64,000 nt of DNA from Marivita sp051859345 (GTDB lineage Bacteria > Pseudomonadota > Alphaproteobacteria > Rhodobacterales > Rhodobacteraceae), in NCBI RefSeq assembly GCF_051859345.1, contig NZ_JBHYFV010000006.1, forward strand, positions 1 to 64,000, given 5' to 3'. Every line of letters begins with the position of its first letter. Within the stretch, counting starts at the first letter, position 1. This document shows positions 16,792-25,447 of this stretch, in pieces. The notes below the pieces were generated by a model. The model was given only the letters and a program-made list of their open reading frames with translations. It made no database searches and was not told where the DNA came from. The translations under genes and the position numbers were made by a program.

Positions 16792-17253
16792 TTAGTCCCG
16801 CACCGCGTCCATCCGCTTGCGCAATCGCGCCAATGTAGCGATCACCTCGACCAGTTCCTCGCGGTTCAGCGTGTCTGAAAACGCAGCGACATCCGGCGCA
16901 AGGCCAGCGATGGCATCCTGGCGGAACCTGCGCCCGGCCTCCGTCAGCCAAACCTGTTTGCTGCGCGCATCCTCGGGATTGGCGCGCATCTCGACCAACC
17001 TGCGCTTTTCCAACCCTGCCAGCGTGTGGGTCATGCTGGTCTTGGGCACCTGAAACGCGCGGGCCAGTTGCAGGGGCGTGCGTCCGTCCTGCACCCGGAT
17101 CAGATGGTTGATCACCGCAAATTGCGGCAACACCATCCCATCCGGCAGCCGCGCCTCGAACGCGGTGCGGCTCAGCTGGTTGATGATGCCGATTTCGTTG
17201 AACAGTTGGAAATAGAGTCCGGTCAATTCCGGCGCAGCATTGGTGTCAGGCAT
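16792..17253 (-). CDS. MarR family transcriptional regulator
   Basis: 153 residues with a winged HTH: TPLQLARAFQVPKTSMTHTLAGLEKRRLVEM and the wing NPEDARSKQVWLTEAGR. The 5' end overlaps the nitroreductase-like gene by 8 bp, so the two form one operon. The perfect palindrome at 18381-18416 in front of that operon is the natural candidate for its binding site, implying autoregulation. Confidence 0.9.
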   Translation of the reverse strand: MPDTNAAPELTGLYFQLFNEIGIINQLSRTAFEARLPDGMVLPQFAVINHLIRVQDGRTPLQLARAFQVPKTSMTHTLAGLEKRRLVEMRANPEDARSKQVWLTEAGRRFRQDAIAGLAPDVAAFSDTLNREELVEVIATLARLRKRMDAVRD

Positions 17254-18367
17254 TCTTGGGTATTGGCCTCATCCGGGTGTCCAGCGGCCAGCGCGGTGTG
17301 CGCGGCGTCACCGAAGCGTACCCCAGAAGTCCAAGCATTTGAACAGTGCCGCCGACAGGCGCATAGGCATCATGGATAGCCGCATAAGGCGCGGCCATTT
17401 CCTTGTATTCCTGCAACGCCTGACTGACTGGCCGCACCCCCAGCCCGGCACCCGTAGCGGCCAGGTTAAGCTGCACCCAGCGCGCCCCGGTTGCGATCTG
17501 GTCCGCGCGCGTGTTTCCCGCACTGGTCAGCATCACCAATCCGGCAGCCGAAGCAATGGCGTCCACCGTGCCCTGAATCGCGCCCTGTGCCGCCATCGTG
17601 GTCGGATCAAGCGACGCCTCGCGGGTCAGTATGCCGGTCTTGCCCAACAGGTCGAACATCGTGCCTCCAAGGTCGATGCCATCGGGCTGCGCGTTGATCT
17701 CTGCCTTGCCGATCCGCACGAGGTCGATGCTCTCCTTCCAGGCATCATAGGTTGCGGCCTCTATCAACCACGCCTCGGTCGCAAGTTCCCGCAAGGCCGC
17801 CGCTTCATCATCCGTTGCGAGCAGATCGACGCGGGGTGTGATCGTTGCAACCGCCGCCGCATCAAGCGGACGGTCCGCGAAAACCTCTTTATGTGACCGC
17901 CGCTCAAGGACATGCGCAAAAAGCGGATCGGGTTGCGCTGCGCCCTCTACAAATCGGCAAACTGCGACCGGGCCGGTTTCGCCGTCCGGGAACAAGGTCT
18001 GGTCAATGCCAAACCCCTCTTCGGCGGCCGCCATGCGCATCAGGTCCAGAAAGCACCCCATGCCGATGGTCAATTGCCGTGCAAACGGATCGGTCACAGG
18101 CAGATCGCGGGCTGGGTCGCGCCAGATGTGCACGGCATCGTCGCCCACCAGTTCCGCCTCCCACGGCTGACGGTTGTGCGGGTTTGGCGCCAAGAGCGCA
18201 TAGGACATCGCGCGCAGGCGGGGATCGGGATACTGGCCTGCCATGTCCCACGGGGCCAAAGCCTTGGTGGGTGTGCGGGTGGCGGCGAACTGACCAAGGC
18301 CAGCAACCGCCGCGACAACGGTGCCGCCGCCGATCAGTCCAAGTGTTTTTCGACGGGAATACGTCAT
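17246..18367 (-). CDS. Tat-exported nitroreductase-family protein
   Basis: 373 residues with a twin-arginine type leader (SRRKTLGLIGGG then a hydrophobic stretch). The body shows the Acg-like/nitroreductase pattern: LLAPNPHNRQPW for FMN contact, RRSHKEVFADRPLD, and GLGVRPVSQALQEY near the end. Such proteins bind FMN; the substrate is unknown. It is cotranscribed with an overlapping MarR gene and preceded by a perfect 12-bp inverted repeat. The cofactor would have to be loaded before Tat export. Confidence 0.75.
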   Translation of the reverse strand: MTYSRRKTLGLIGGGTVVAAVAGLGQFAATRTPTKALAPWDMAGQYPDPRLRAMSYALLAPNPHNRQPWEAELVGDDAVHIWRDPARDLPVTDPFARQLTIGMGCFLDLMRMAAAEEGFGIDQTLFPDGETGPVAVCRFVEGAAQPDPLFAHVLERRSHKEVFADRPLDAAAVATITPRVDLLATDDEAAALRELATEAWLIEAATYDAWKESIDLVRIGKAEINAQPDGIDLGGTMFDLLGKTGILTREASLDPTTMAAQGAIQGTVDAIASAAGLVMLTSAGNTRADQIATGARWVQLNLAATGAGLGVRPVSQALQEYKEMAAPYAAIHDAYAPVGGTVQMLGLLGYASVTPRTPRWPLDTRMRPIPKNA

Positions 18368-18380
18368 GTGCCTCTCCTTT

Positions 18381-18416
18381 GGTTCGATATCGCACTATTT
18401 AGTACGATATCGAACC
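18381..18416. promoter_or_regulatory. perfect inverted repeat, candidate MarR operator
   Basis: Arms GGTTCGATATCG and CGATATCGAACC (12 bp, no mismatch) flank a 12-bp spacer, 14-49 bp upstream of the nitroreductase-like start. Each arm itself holds the palindrome CGATATCG. Location and symmetry fit binding by the MarR protein of the same operon. Confidence 0.7.
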
Positions 18417-18477
18417 AGTCAATCCCAAAGTGAAAAGTTCATCTGGACAAAAATGCCGCGTTGCGCGACTTGATTGG

Positions 18478-18502
18478 TATTGGTAAACAAAACTAACCAA
18501 TA
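18478..18502. promoter_or_regulatory. inverted repeat upstream of lldD-like gene
   Basis: TATTGGT and ACCAATA face each other over an 11-bp spacer; a further ATTGGT lies at 18473-18478. The TTGGT/ACCAA form resembles GntR/FadR-type operators, which control lactate utilisation genes in many bacteria. The 3' arm ends 17 bp before the start codon. No GntR gene is in the window. Confidence 0.45.
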
Positions 18503-18519
18503 CTCCGAAAGGCCGCGCC

Positions 18520-19686
18520 ATGCCCGTGATCACCGAAATCGAAGACCTCCGCCGCATCTACAAACGCCGGGTGCCCAAGATGTTCTTCGACTACACGGAA
18601 TCGGGCAGCTGGACCGAACAGACCTTCCGCGAGAATTCGTCGGATTTCGACAAGATCTACCTGCGCCAACGCGTGGCCATCGACATGGAAGGCCGCAAAA
18701 CCGCATCAAAGATGATCGGCCAGGATGTGGCGATGCCGGTGGCGCTTGCCCCGGTCGGGCTGACCGGCATGCAGCATTTCGACGGTGAGATCAAAGCGGC
18801 CAAAGCGGCGGAACAATTCGGCGTGCCCTACAGCCTGAGCACCATGTCGATCTGTTCCATCGAAGACGTGGCCGAGAACACGTCAAAGCCGTTCTGGATG
18901 CAGGTCTACACGCTCAAGGACGACGATTTCATGCAGCGCCTGTTCGACCGCGCCAAGGCCGCCAAGTGTTCGGCGGCAATCATAACGGTCGATCTGCAAC
19001 TGCTGGGCCAGCGCCACAAGGACGTGAAGAACGGCCTTTCCGCGCCCCCCAAACTGACCCCCGCATCGGTCACCAACATGATGACAAAGGTGCAGTGGGG
19101 TCTGGGCATGTTGCAGACCAAACGGCGGTTCTTCGGCAATATCGTGGGCCACGCAAAGGGGGTCAAAGACCCCTCTTCGCTGTCGTCCTGGACCGCGCAG
19201 GCGTTTGACCAATCGCTGAACTGGGACCGCATTCGGCAGTTCCGCAAGATGTGGGACGGTCCGCTGATCATCAAGGGCATCATGGATCCGCGCGATGCGT
19301 TGGAGGCACTGAATGTCGGCGCGGATGCGATCATCGTGTCGAACCACGGCGGGCGGCAGCTTGATGGTGCGCTGAGTTCGATTCGCGCGCTAGAGCCGAT
19401 CATGGACGCGGTGGGCGACAAGATCGAAGTGCATCTGGACAGTGGCATCCGGTCGGGTCAGGACGTGCTCAAGGCGATGGCGATGGGGGCCAAGGGAACC
19501 TATATCGGCCGCGCCTATGTCTACGGGCTGGGGGCCAATGGTCAGCAGGGTGTGACCGATGCGCTGAACGTGATCCACAAGGAACTGGAAGCGTCGATGG
19601 GGCTGTGCGGTCGCACGGATATCAACACGCTCGACCGCGATATCCTGATGATCCCCAAGGGGTTTTCAGGCGATTGGGCGGAATAG
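18520..19686 (+). CDS. lldD: FMN-dependent L-lactate dehydrogenase
   Basis: 388 residues, normal for LldD. It is an alpha-hydroxy-acid dehydrogenase TIM barrel: MFFDYTESGSWTEQT, PVALAPVGLTGMQH, WMQVYTLKDDDF, LIIKGIMDPRDA and the active-site segment VSNHGGRQLDGA with His and Arg, followed by EVHLDSGIRSGQDVLKA. It oxidises L-lactate to pyruvate at the membrane and feeds the quinone pool. A close relative acting on another 2-hydroxy acid cannot be excluded. Confidence 0.92.
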   Translation: MPVITEIEDLRRIYKRRVPKMFFDYTESGSWTEQTFRENSSDFDKIYLRQRVAIDMEGRKTASKMIGQDVAMPVALAPVGLTGMQHFDGEIKAAKAAEQFGVPYSLSTMSICSIEDVAENTSKPFWMQVYTLKDDDFMQRLFDRAKAAKCSAAIITVDLQLLGQRHKDVKNGLSAPPKLTPASVTNMMTKVQWGLGMLQTKRRFFGNIVGHAKGVKDPSSLSSWTAQAFDQSLNWDRIRQFRKMWDGPLIIKGIMDPRDALEALNVGADAIIVSNHGGRQLDGALSSIRALEPIMDAVGDKIEVHLDSGIRSGQDVLKAMAMGAKGTYIGRAYVYGLGANGQQGVTDALNVIHKELEASMGLCGRTDINTLDRDILMIPKGFSGDWAE

Positions 19687-20086
19687 GCAGGGCACACGAT
19701 GTTGCCCCGCGCCCGGAAAATCCGGGTCGGAGGTCAAGCGTCCCCCTCGAGGTTTTGCCCGAGGCGTATGGATGTTCATTTAAAGAAGCGGCGCCGCTCT
19801 TTGGGCCTGACCGTTCTCTCATACTCCGGGTGTCCCCGGGACCTGTGCCCGTCTCCGGGCCTGCGTGAAACCGGTCTCTCATGGTCGGCCTTGCGGCGAT
19901 TGAGAGAATGTCAGTCATCTGTCGCGGCGTGGGAGTGACCCTGCCCGCTCGGTGCGCACCGTGGGGGTGGTATGGCGCAGTCTTCCTTACCGATTTCGAA
20001 ATGGTCCGTTCGGTGCAAAGACCTTTGCACAGGTCTTGGCCTCTTTTTGAAAACTGCGGCCAATCCCGTTCGAACAGAATTCCGGC
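19687..20086. other. intergenic region with small palindromes
   Basis: 400 bp without a credible gene, between convergent lldD and the MFS gene. It contains CCCGGA-aaa-TCCGGG (19712-19726) and the palindrome AGCGGCGCCGCT (19787-19798). Neither has a T run, so no terminator can be claimed. Confidence 0.5.
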
Positions 20087-21247
20087 TCAACCCGCGCGCA
20101 GGGATGCAAACCGTGACAACAGCGGCAACAGCAGCAGCGTGACACCGAACAACAGCACTCCGATCACGAAGAACGACGTCGCCAGTCCAAACCCTTCGGA
20201 CAGGAAGCCCATCAACGGTGGTCCGATGAAGAACCCGGCATAACCCACAACCGAAATCCGCGAGATCGCATGGCTGCGATAGCGGTTGGGCACCATGCGT
20301 CCGATCCAAGCATAGGCCATCGGCGCCATCACCGACACACCCAGGCCAAGGATGGAAAACCCGAGATACGCAACGGACAACGTCGGCGCGGTTGCCGCGA
20401 TACAGGCCCCGATCCCGGCAGTGATCGATGCCCAACGGATCACGGCACGCTCCGACACGCGATTCGCCACCACCTGACCGGCCAGCCGCCCCATCGCCAT
20501 CGTGATGCCAAGAAGGGCCGGACCAAGGGCGCCCTGCGCCGCGCCTGCACCAAGGTTGCGTTCCAGATGCAGGGCCGACCAGCCTTCGGTGGCCTGTTCC
20601 GACATGAAGGCGATGAGGATGATCATTCCCCCCGGCAAGAGCAACGTCCAGGGCAGCGGCGCAACCTCGACCCCGTCCTCGTCGGACTCTGCATCGACAA
20701 CTGGGGCGGCTGCGGCCTGCAGGACCAACAGGCCGATCGCGATGCCCGATCCGGTCAGGATGGCACTGGGGCCGAACCCGCCCTCGCGGGCGAGACCGGT
20801 CGCAACCGCGCAGATCGCATAGGCCACCGAAAACACCGCGTGATTGAGGTTCATCAGACTGCGCCTTACTTGCGCCTCAAGCGCGCTCACCCGGGCGTTC
20901 ATTGCCACGTCAAGCGTCCCCGAAGCCATCGTCACGCACAGCATTCCCAGCGTGAACGTGACCCCGTTCAGCGCGTGTCCGGGCAGCAACGTTGCCACCG
21001 CAAGCGAAGCCGTCAGGACCGCCAGCGCCCGCGTTCCCAGCGCCCGCTCGGCCAGGGGGGCCAGCCACATCGCCAACACCGCACCGATCGAGGTGATCAG
21101 GAGCGCCACACCAAACTGACCGTCCGACAGCCCGACCTGCGGCTTGAGCACGGGCACCAAGGCCGCGAAGGTGCCCCAAAAGACACCAACAGCAGCGAAA
21201 CCGGCCGCCGGTCCACGACTGAGATAAAGATCACGCAAGAGGCTCAT
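20087..21247 (-). CDS. MFS transporter
   Basis: 386 residues from ATG 21247 (a longer in-frame start at 21343 lacks support). Twelve hydrophobic segments; PVLKPQVGLSDGQFGVALL, LAPLAERALGTRAL between TM2 and TM3, and a central acidic loop (DAESDEDGVEVAP) are typical of small MFS permeases of the FucP/YbjJ type. Substrate unknown. Confidence 0.85.
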   Translation of the reverse strand: MSLLRDLYLSRGPAAGFAAVGVFWGTFAALVPVLKPQVGLSDGQFGVALLITSIGAVLAMWLAPLAERALGTRALAVLTASLAVATLLPGHALNGVTFTLGMLCVTMASGTLDVAMNARVSALEAQVRRSLMNLNHAVFSVAYAICAVATGLAREGGFGPSAILTGSGIAIGLLVLQAAAAPVVDAESDEDGVEVAPLPWTLLLPGGMIILIAFMSEQATEGWSALHLERNLGAGAAQGALGPALLGITMAMGRLAGQVVANRVSERAVIRWASITAGIGACIAATAPTLSVAYLGFSILGLGVSVMAPMAYAWIGRMVPNRYRSHAISRISVVGYAGFFIGPPLMGFLSEGFGLATSFFVIGVLLFGVTLLLLPLLSRFASLRAG

Positions 21248-21418
21248 GTCGCAGCCAGTGCCACGCCGCCCGCAACGGGTCCAGCCCACAAACGGCACGA
21301 ATCGCGCGAAATCTGCTTTCTTGTCCCTTGTCTTGTCGGCCAATCCGGTCTATCGCGCACGCTTCACGCGGGGTGACAGCCTTGGAGGCACCCTGCCCTT
21401 ACAATTTGGAGAATTAAC

Positions 21419-22066
21419 ATGGCTGGTGAGATTCCTGATCTCGTAGCTCTGGAACGGACGGGGACAGGCAAGGGCGCCGCTCGTCAGGCACGCCGTGATG
21501 GCATGGTTCCGGGCGTTGTTTTTGGCGGCGACAAAGATCCGCTTGCGATCAACATTCCCTTCAACGTCCTGCTCAAGCGCCTGAAGAAAGGCCGCTTCAA
21601 GTCGACGCTGTTCAATCTTCAGGTCGAAGGCAAGGAAGATGTGCGCGTGATCTGCCGTGAAGTGCAGCGCGACGTGGTCAAGGACCTTCCGACTCATGTC
21701 GATTTCATGCGTCTGCGCCGCACGACCAAGATCAACCTGTTCATTCCCGTTGAATTCATCAACGAAGGTGCAGCGCCCGGTCTCAAGCGCGGTGGCGTCA
21801 TGAACGCGGTTCGCCCCGAAGTGGAACTGGTTGTGACAGCGGGTGACATCCCCGAAAAGCTGACCGTCGATCTGACCGGTCTGGACATCGGCGACACGGT
21901 GACAATTTCCGACATCACCCTGCCGGAAGGCACCAAGCCGACCATCGACCGCGACTTCGTGATCGCCAACATCTCGGCTCCGTCCGGCCTGCGCGCCGCT
22001 GACGACGCCGAGGCTGCTGAAGCCGAAGCAGACGAAGTTCCGGCAACCGAGCAGTCTGAAGACTGA
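21419..22066 (+). CDS. rplY: 50S ribosomal protein L25/general stress protein Ctc
   Basis: 215 residues, the long CTC form: N-terminal L25 domain that binds 5S rRNA (GKGAARQARRDGMVPGVVFG, STLFNLQVEGK) and a C-terminal beta domain (PVEFINEGAAPGLKRGGV, VDLTGLDIGDTV) with an acidic Ala/Glu tail. AGAATTAAC upstream lacks a strong ribosome site. A strong terminator follows. In relatives it is often next to pth; here pth is 7 kb away. Confidence 0.96.
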   Translation: MAGEIPDLVALERTGTGKGAARQARRDGMVPGVVFGGDKDPLAINIPFNVLLKRLKKGRFKSTLFNLQVEGKEDVRVICREVQRDVVKDLPTHVDFMRLRRTTKINLFIPVEFINEGAAPGLKRGGVMNAVRPEVELVVTAGDIPEKLTVDLTGLDIGDTVTISDITLPEGTKPTIDRDFVIANISAPSGLRAADDAEAAEAEADEVPATEQSED

Positions 22067-22089
22067 TTTGGCATCGCAGAGTATGGAAA

Positions 22090-22116
22090 GCTCCACCTTA
22101 ACGGTGGGGCTTTTTT
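22090..22116 (+). terminator. intrinsic terminator of rplY
   Basis: Stem GCTCCACC / GGTGGGGC with a 5-nt loop is followed by six T residues, 24 bp after the rplY stop codon. Confidence 0.9.
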
Positions 22117-22188
22117 GCATTTTTATGGGCGTTGCGGCACCGTGTCCCAACTGGCAGCCAACGCAAGACGGTCGACTCGTTTAAACAC

Positions 22189-22704
22189 TCAGAACCTTTC
22201 CCGGAAGGTGGTTTCCGACATGATGCACACGTCGTTAGGCAGCACGTTCTCATATACACGACGCGGTGTGTTTACATCCGGTGCCAACCATAAGTAATCG
22301 AATCTTATTTTCCCTACCGTTGGAGCGGCAAACATTTTGTCCGACTTCTGAAAGAACGACATTGCGAGTTGCACCGTCGGTGCGGTCGACCCGAGGAACG
22401 CCACCACATTCGAGTACCGAGCGCGGCCTGATGACATGGCCTCGACATATTTCACAACGATCAACATTCCGTCCTGTGGGTACTCTTTCTGGGCTTTCTG
22501 CAACTGTGCCCGAAGCCGGTCCCCGGACAGCTGATCCAGCACCTGCTTTTTGATGCTCTGGTCATAGAATGACTCCGAAAGTGACGCGAATGCGTCTGCG
22601 ACGGATCGAGCCTTGGCGAGTCGTCGGTTAACCGAATTGAATACCGCGTGTTCCCGGTGTCTGTCCCGGATGAGCGTGATCGCCCGTGGAGTCGTATTTT
22701 CCAA
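22189..22704 (-). CDS. hypothetical protein
   Basis: About 171 residues. No ATG or GTG start is available near the 5' end; TTG at 22704 with AAAAGG 6 nt upstream is the best start, and TTG at 22734 is possible. Nothing in the sequence is recognised: a helical first half (HAVFNSVNRRLAKARSVADAFASL, KKQVLDQLSGDRLRAQLQKAQKE) and a mixed second half (MLIVVKYVEAM, IRFDYLWLAPD). Base composition is more AT-rich than in the neighbours and it is divergent from the caspase-like gene, so it may be acquired. Confidence 0.55.
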   Translation of the reverse strand: MENTTPRAITLIRDRHREHAVFNSVNRRLAKARSVADAFASLSESFYDQSIKKQVLDQLSGDRLRAQLQKAQKEYPQDGMLIVVKYVEAMSSGRARYSNVVAFLGSTAPTVQLAMSFFQKSDKMFAAPTVGKIRFDYLWLAPDVNTPRRVYENVLPNDVCIMSETTFRERF

Positions 22705-22945
22705 TTTTAACCTTTTCGTTAGGTCTTGGGTCAAACAGAAGTAAAATCACCCAACGGGAGACTTCAATACTGCGATGGAACTCGACTATCGGAAACCTCG
22801 CTGGCAACGTCTATGAAAATTAACCCTGATCTCCGCCAGTGATGTGCCTGATCGCACATTCGCCATTATTTTGGCCCAGTTTCAATTGAACACTTTCAAA
22901 ATGATCTTAGAATATGGATTCGGAAAGCATTTGAATGAGGTTTGA

Positions 22946-24421
22946 ATGGAACGGTTTTTTTGGCTAGTCAGACTGTTTGTCGCAGCATTATTTCTGTTTT
23001 ATTCGTCATCAGATGCACATGCCGAAAAACGTGTGGCATTCATTGTGGGTAACGGTGCTTACGATCACGCCCCGTCGCTCGACAACCCCGTGAACGATGC
23101 AACGGCAATGTCACAAAAACTCAAGCAGATGGGTTTTCTGACGGTCGAAGGGTTGGATCTCAACCACTCTGACTTCGAAAGCCGGATCCGCGACTTCGCA
23201 AAGCTATCGAGTGATGCTGATGTGGTGGCGTTCTTTTACGCCGGGCACGGAATTGCTGTTGATGGCGTAAATTACCTGATCCCTGTCGACGCCAAATTCG
23301 AGGACGAAACTGCACTAGATTTCGAGGCGATCTCGGTGGACTTCGTCGCCAAAATGATGCGGCGCGCCGGTGGAGTGAGCCTGTTGTTCCTTGATGCGTG
23401 TCGCAACAACCCACTGGCCGGAACTTTGTCGCGATCAATGGGCCAATCCGCGCGGTCCACGGTATCCAGCGGCCTTGCCGAGATGAAACTTGAAGACCCG
23501 GGCAAGGGTTTGGCCATCGCGTTTGCGACATCGCCTGGCGAGATCGCTCTTGATGGGACCGGAAACCATTCACCGTTCACGGCTGCACTTCTAAGTCATA
23601 TCGACGCCCAGAACATCGACTTCACCGAGGTGATGAGCCGCGTGACGGGCCAAGTTTATGAAGAAACCGGGCAGTCGCAGCGACCTTGGTTGAACACATC
23701 CCTGACTGGTCCGGTCGTTCTGAATCCCATCGCTCAGGTCACTTTGTCCTCCCAAGACACAACTGGCGCTGCTGTCGGAGGAACGGCAATACATTCGCTC
23801 GAAACCGAAAAACTCGTCTTTGACATGGCACGGGAAAGCGGTCGTATCAGCGATTACAAGGCCTTTCTCACGACATTCCCGAACGGAGTTTTCGCGGCCT
23901 TTGCTCGCAACGAAATTCTTATTCTCGAACAACAGCTAGTCGATCAAAGCATGGCGGCGCTGAAGACGACCGAGACTTCGGAAGACGTCCAGATCAGGTC
24001 AGTTAATCCCGGCGCGTTGATCCCGTCTCCGGAAATCCTTGTCTTGCCGGCGAACGAAGTAACGCAAAATGCAATGGGAATGGACTGGAAAATGCGACGT
24101 GAAATTCAGGCGCGTCTTAACCTTGCTGGTCACGATGTTGGCCGCCCAGACGGAGCCTTTGGCCCGAAGACACAACGTGGTATTCTGGCCTGGCAGACGG
24201 ATTGGGGCTTTTCCCCAACTGGGTATTTCAATCAGCAGCAATACGTCTTCCTGGTGACGGAAACCCGCGACAGTTATACCACTTGGGCAATAAATAATCC
24301 GGTTTCACAGCCTAAGAAAAAGGCCCCGCCGAAAAAGCCGAAACCCAGAAAGTCGCAGAATGACAATGGCGTGGGAGCCTTTCTTGGCGGAGTCGCAGCG
24401 GGAATCCTGTTGTCCCGCTAA
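22946..24421 (+). CDS. exported caspase-like (C14) protease with peptidoglycan-binding domain
   Basis: 491 residues with a Sec signal peptide (about 1-26, ending DAHA). The caspase-like p20 domain follows: RVAFIVGNGAY, the catalytic His101 in FFYAGHG and Cys152 in LLFLDACRNNP, and AFATSPGEIALDG. After a linker, residues about 383-445 form a PG_binding_1 domain (REIQARLNLAGHDVGRPDGAFG, WQTDWGF). A basic Lys/Pro-rich stretch and a Gly/Val hydrophobic C terminus (VGAFLGGVAAGILLSR) close the protein. Such orthocaspases cut after Arg/Lys; combined export and cell-wall binding suggest action in the periplasm. Substrate unknown. Confidence 0.85.
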   Translation: MERFFWLVRLFVAALFLFYSSSDAHAEKRVAFIVGNGAYDHAPSLDNPVNDATAMSQKLKQMGFLTVEGLDLNHSDFESRIRDFAKLSSDADVVAFFYAGHGIAVDGVNYLIPVDAKFEDETALDFEAISVDFVAKMMRRAGGVSLLFLDACRNNPLAGTLSRSMGQSARSTVSSGLAEMKLEDPGKGLAIAFATSPGEIALDGTGNHSPFTAALLSHIDAQNIDFTEVMSRVTGQVYEETGQSQRPWLNTSLTGPVVLNPIAQVTLSSQDTTGAAVGGTAIHSLETEKLVFDMARESGRISDYKAFLTTFPNGVFAAFARNEILILEQQLVDQSMAALKTTETSEDVQIRSVNPGALIPSPEILVLPANEVTQNAMGMDWKMRREIQARLNLAGHDVGRPDGAFGPKTQRGILAWQTDWGFSPTGYFNQQQYVFLVTETRDSYTTWAINNPVSQPKKKAPPKKPKPRKSQNDNGVGAFLGGVAAGILLSR

Positions 24422-24632
24422 CAAATCCTGATCCCGTCGCCGCGCCAGGCGCATTTGGATTTCGACGAACGAAAGAACGTTGCGGCCCTGCCATCCGGCG
24501 GGGCCGTCTTTGTTTCGGGGGCCAAGATCCCCGGCTTGACACGCTGCACAGGCGATGTGCCGGTCGGACAAAAACTTAGCCAATCATCAAAGTTTTTCTT
24601 GCCCGGTTGCTGGAGGTCCATTAGTAAGAGAC

Positions 24633-24974
24633 ATGGCTAAGTATGATGCCGACCTCTCGATTCTGTTTCACGCCCTGGCGGACCCGACCCGGCGGTCCAT
24701 CCTGACGCGGCTGGCCAGCGGACCCGCACCGGTAAGCGAACTCGCGGCGCCCACCGGGCTTCGGCTGCCAACGGTGATGCGTCATCTTTCGGTGCTGGAA
24801 GACGCAGGGCTGATCGCCACGTCGAAGGACGGGCGCGTGCGCACCTGTGCCATCCTGCCCGAGGCGATGGTTCCGATGCGGACATGGTTCGATGAGCAAC
24901 AGGATATCTGGGAAGCCCGGCTTGATCGGCTGGACGAGTATGTAATGAAATTGATGCAGGAGCGCGACCCATGA
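24633..24974 (+). CDS. ArsR family transcriptional regulator
   Basis: 113 residues from ATG 24633. The winged HTH shows FHALADPTRRSILTRLASGPAPVSELA and LPTVMRHLSVLEDAGLIATSKDGRVRT. No metal-binding Cys cluster is seen, as usual for the ArsR members linked to AHSA1-type proteins. It overlaps the next gene as ATGA, so the three genes make one operon, probably self-repressed. Confidence 0.92.
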   Translation: MAKYDADLSILFHALADPTRRSILTRLASGPAPVSELAAPTGLRLPTVMRHLSVLEDAGLIATSKDGRVRTCAILPEAMVPMRTWFDEQQDIWEARLDRLDEYVMKLMQERDP

Positions 24975-25447
24975 CACACGATCTCGATCCGACCACTGAC
25001 CTGAGTTTCACGCGCACCCTGGCGGCACCGCGACAGGTGATCTGGGATTGCTGGACAAACCCCCGGCATATCCCGCATTTCTTCGTTCCCGCACCGCACA
25101 AGGTGACAGAGGTCGAGATCGACCTGCGGGTTGGCGGGCGGTTCAACACAACGTTCGAAGTGGACGGCACCCTGATGGACAACAAAGGCGTCTACCTGGA
25201 GGTGATGCCGCAAGAAAAACTTGTGTTTACAGACACCTATACCGAGGGTTGGAAACCCGCATCCGAGCCCTTCATGACGGCCATCCTGCTATTGTCGGAC
25301 GCGCCCGACGGCGGAACGATCTACACCGCGATTGCCCGCCACCGCTCATCCGCAAGTCGCGAAACACATGAAAGCATGGGCTTCCACGATGGCTGGGGCA
25401 CCGTCGCAACGCAGCTCGAGACCTATGCAAAAGGATTGTCGACATGA
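24971..25447 (+). CDS. SRPBCC/AHSA1 domain protein
   Basis: 158 residues with the START-like AHSA1 fold: LSFTRTLAAPRQVIWDCWTNPRHIPHFF, DLRVGGRFNTTFE, LVFTDTYTEGW and the C-terminal helix HDGWGTVATQLETYA. These small proteins bind hydrophobic ligands; no activity can be assigned. Middle gene of an ArsR-led operon. Confidence 0.88.
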   Translation: MTHDLDPTTDLSFTRTLAAPRQVIWDCWTNPRHIPHFFVPAPHKVTEVEIDLRVGGRFNTTFEVDGTLMDNKGVYLEVMPQEKLVFTDTYTEGWKPASEPFMTAILLLSDAPDGGTIYTAIARHRSSASRETHESMGFHDGWGTVATQLETYAKGLST

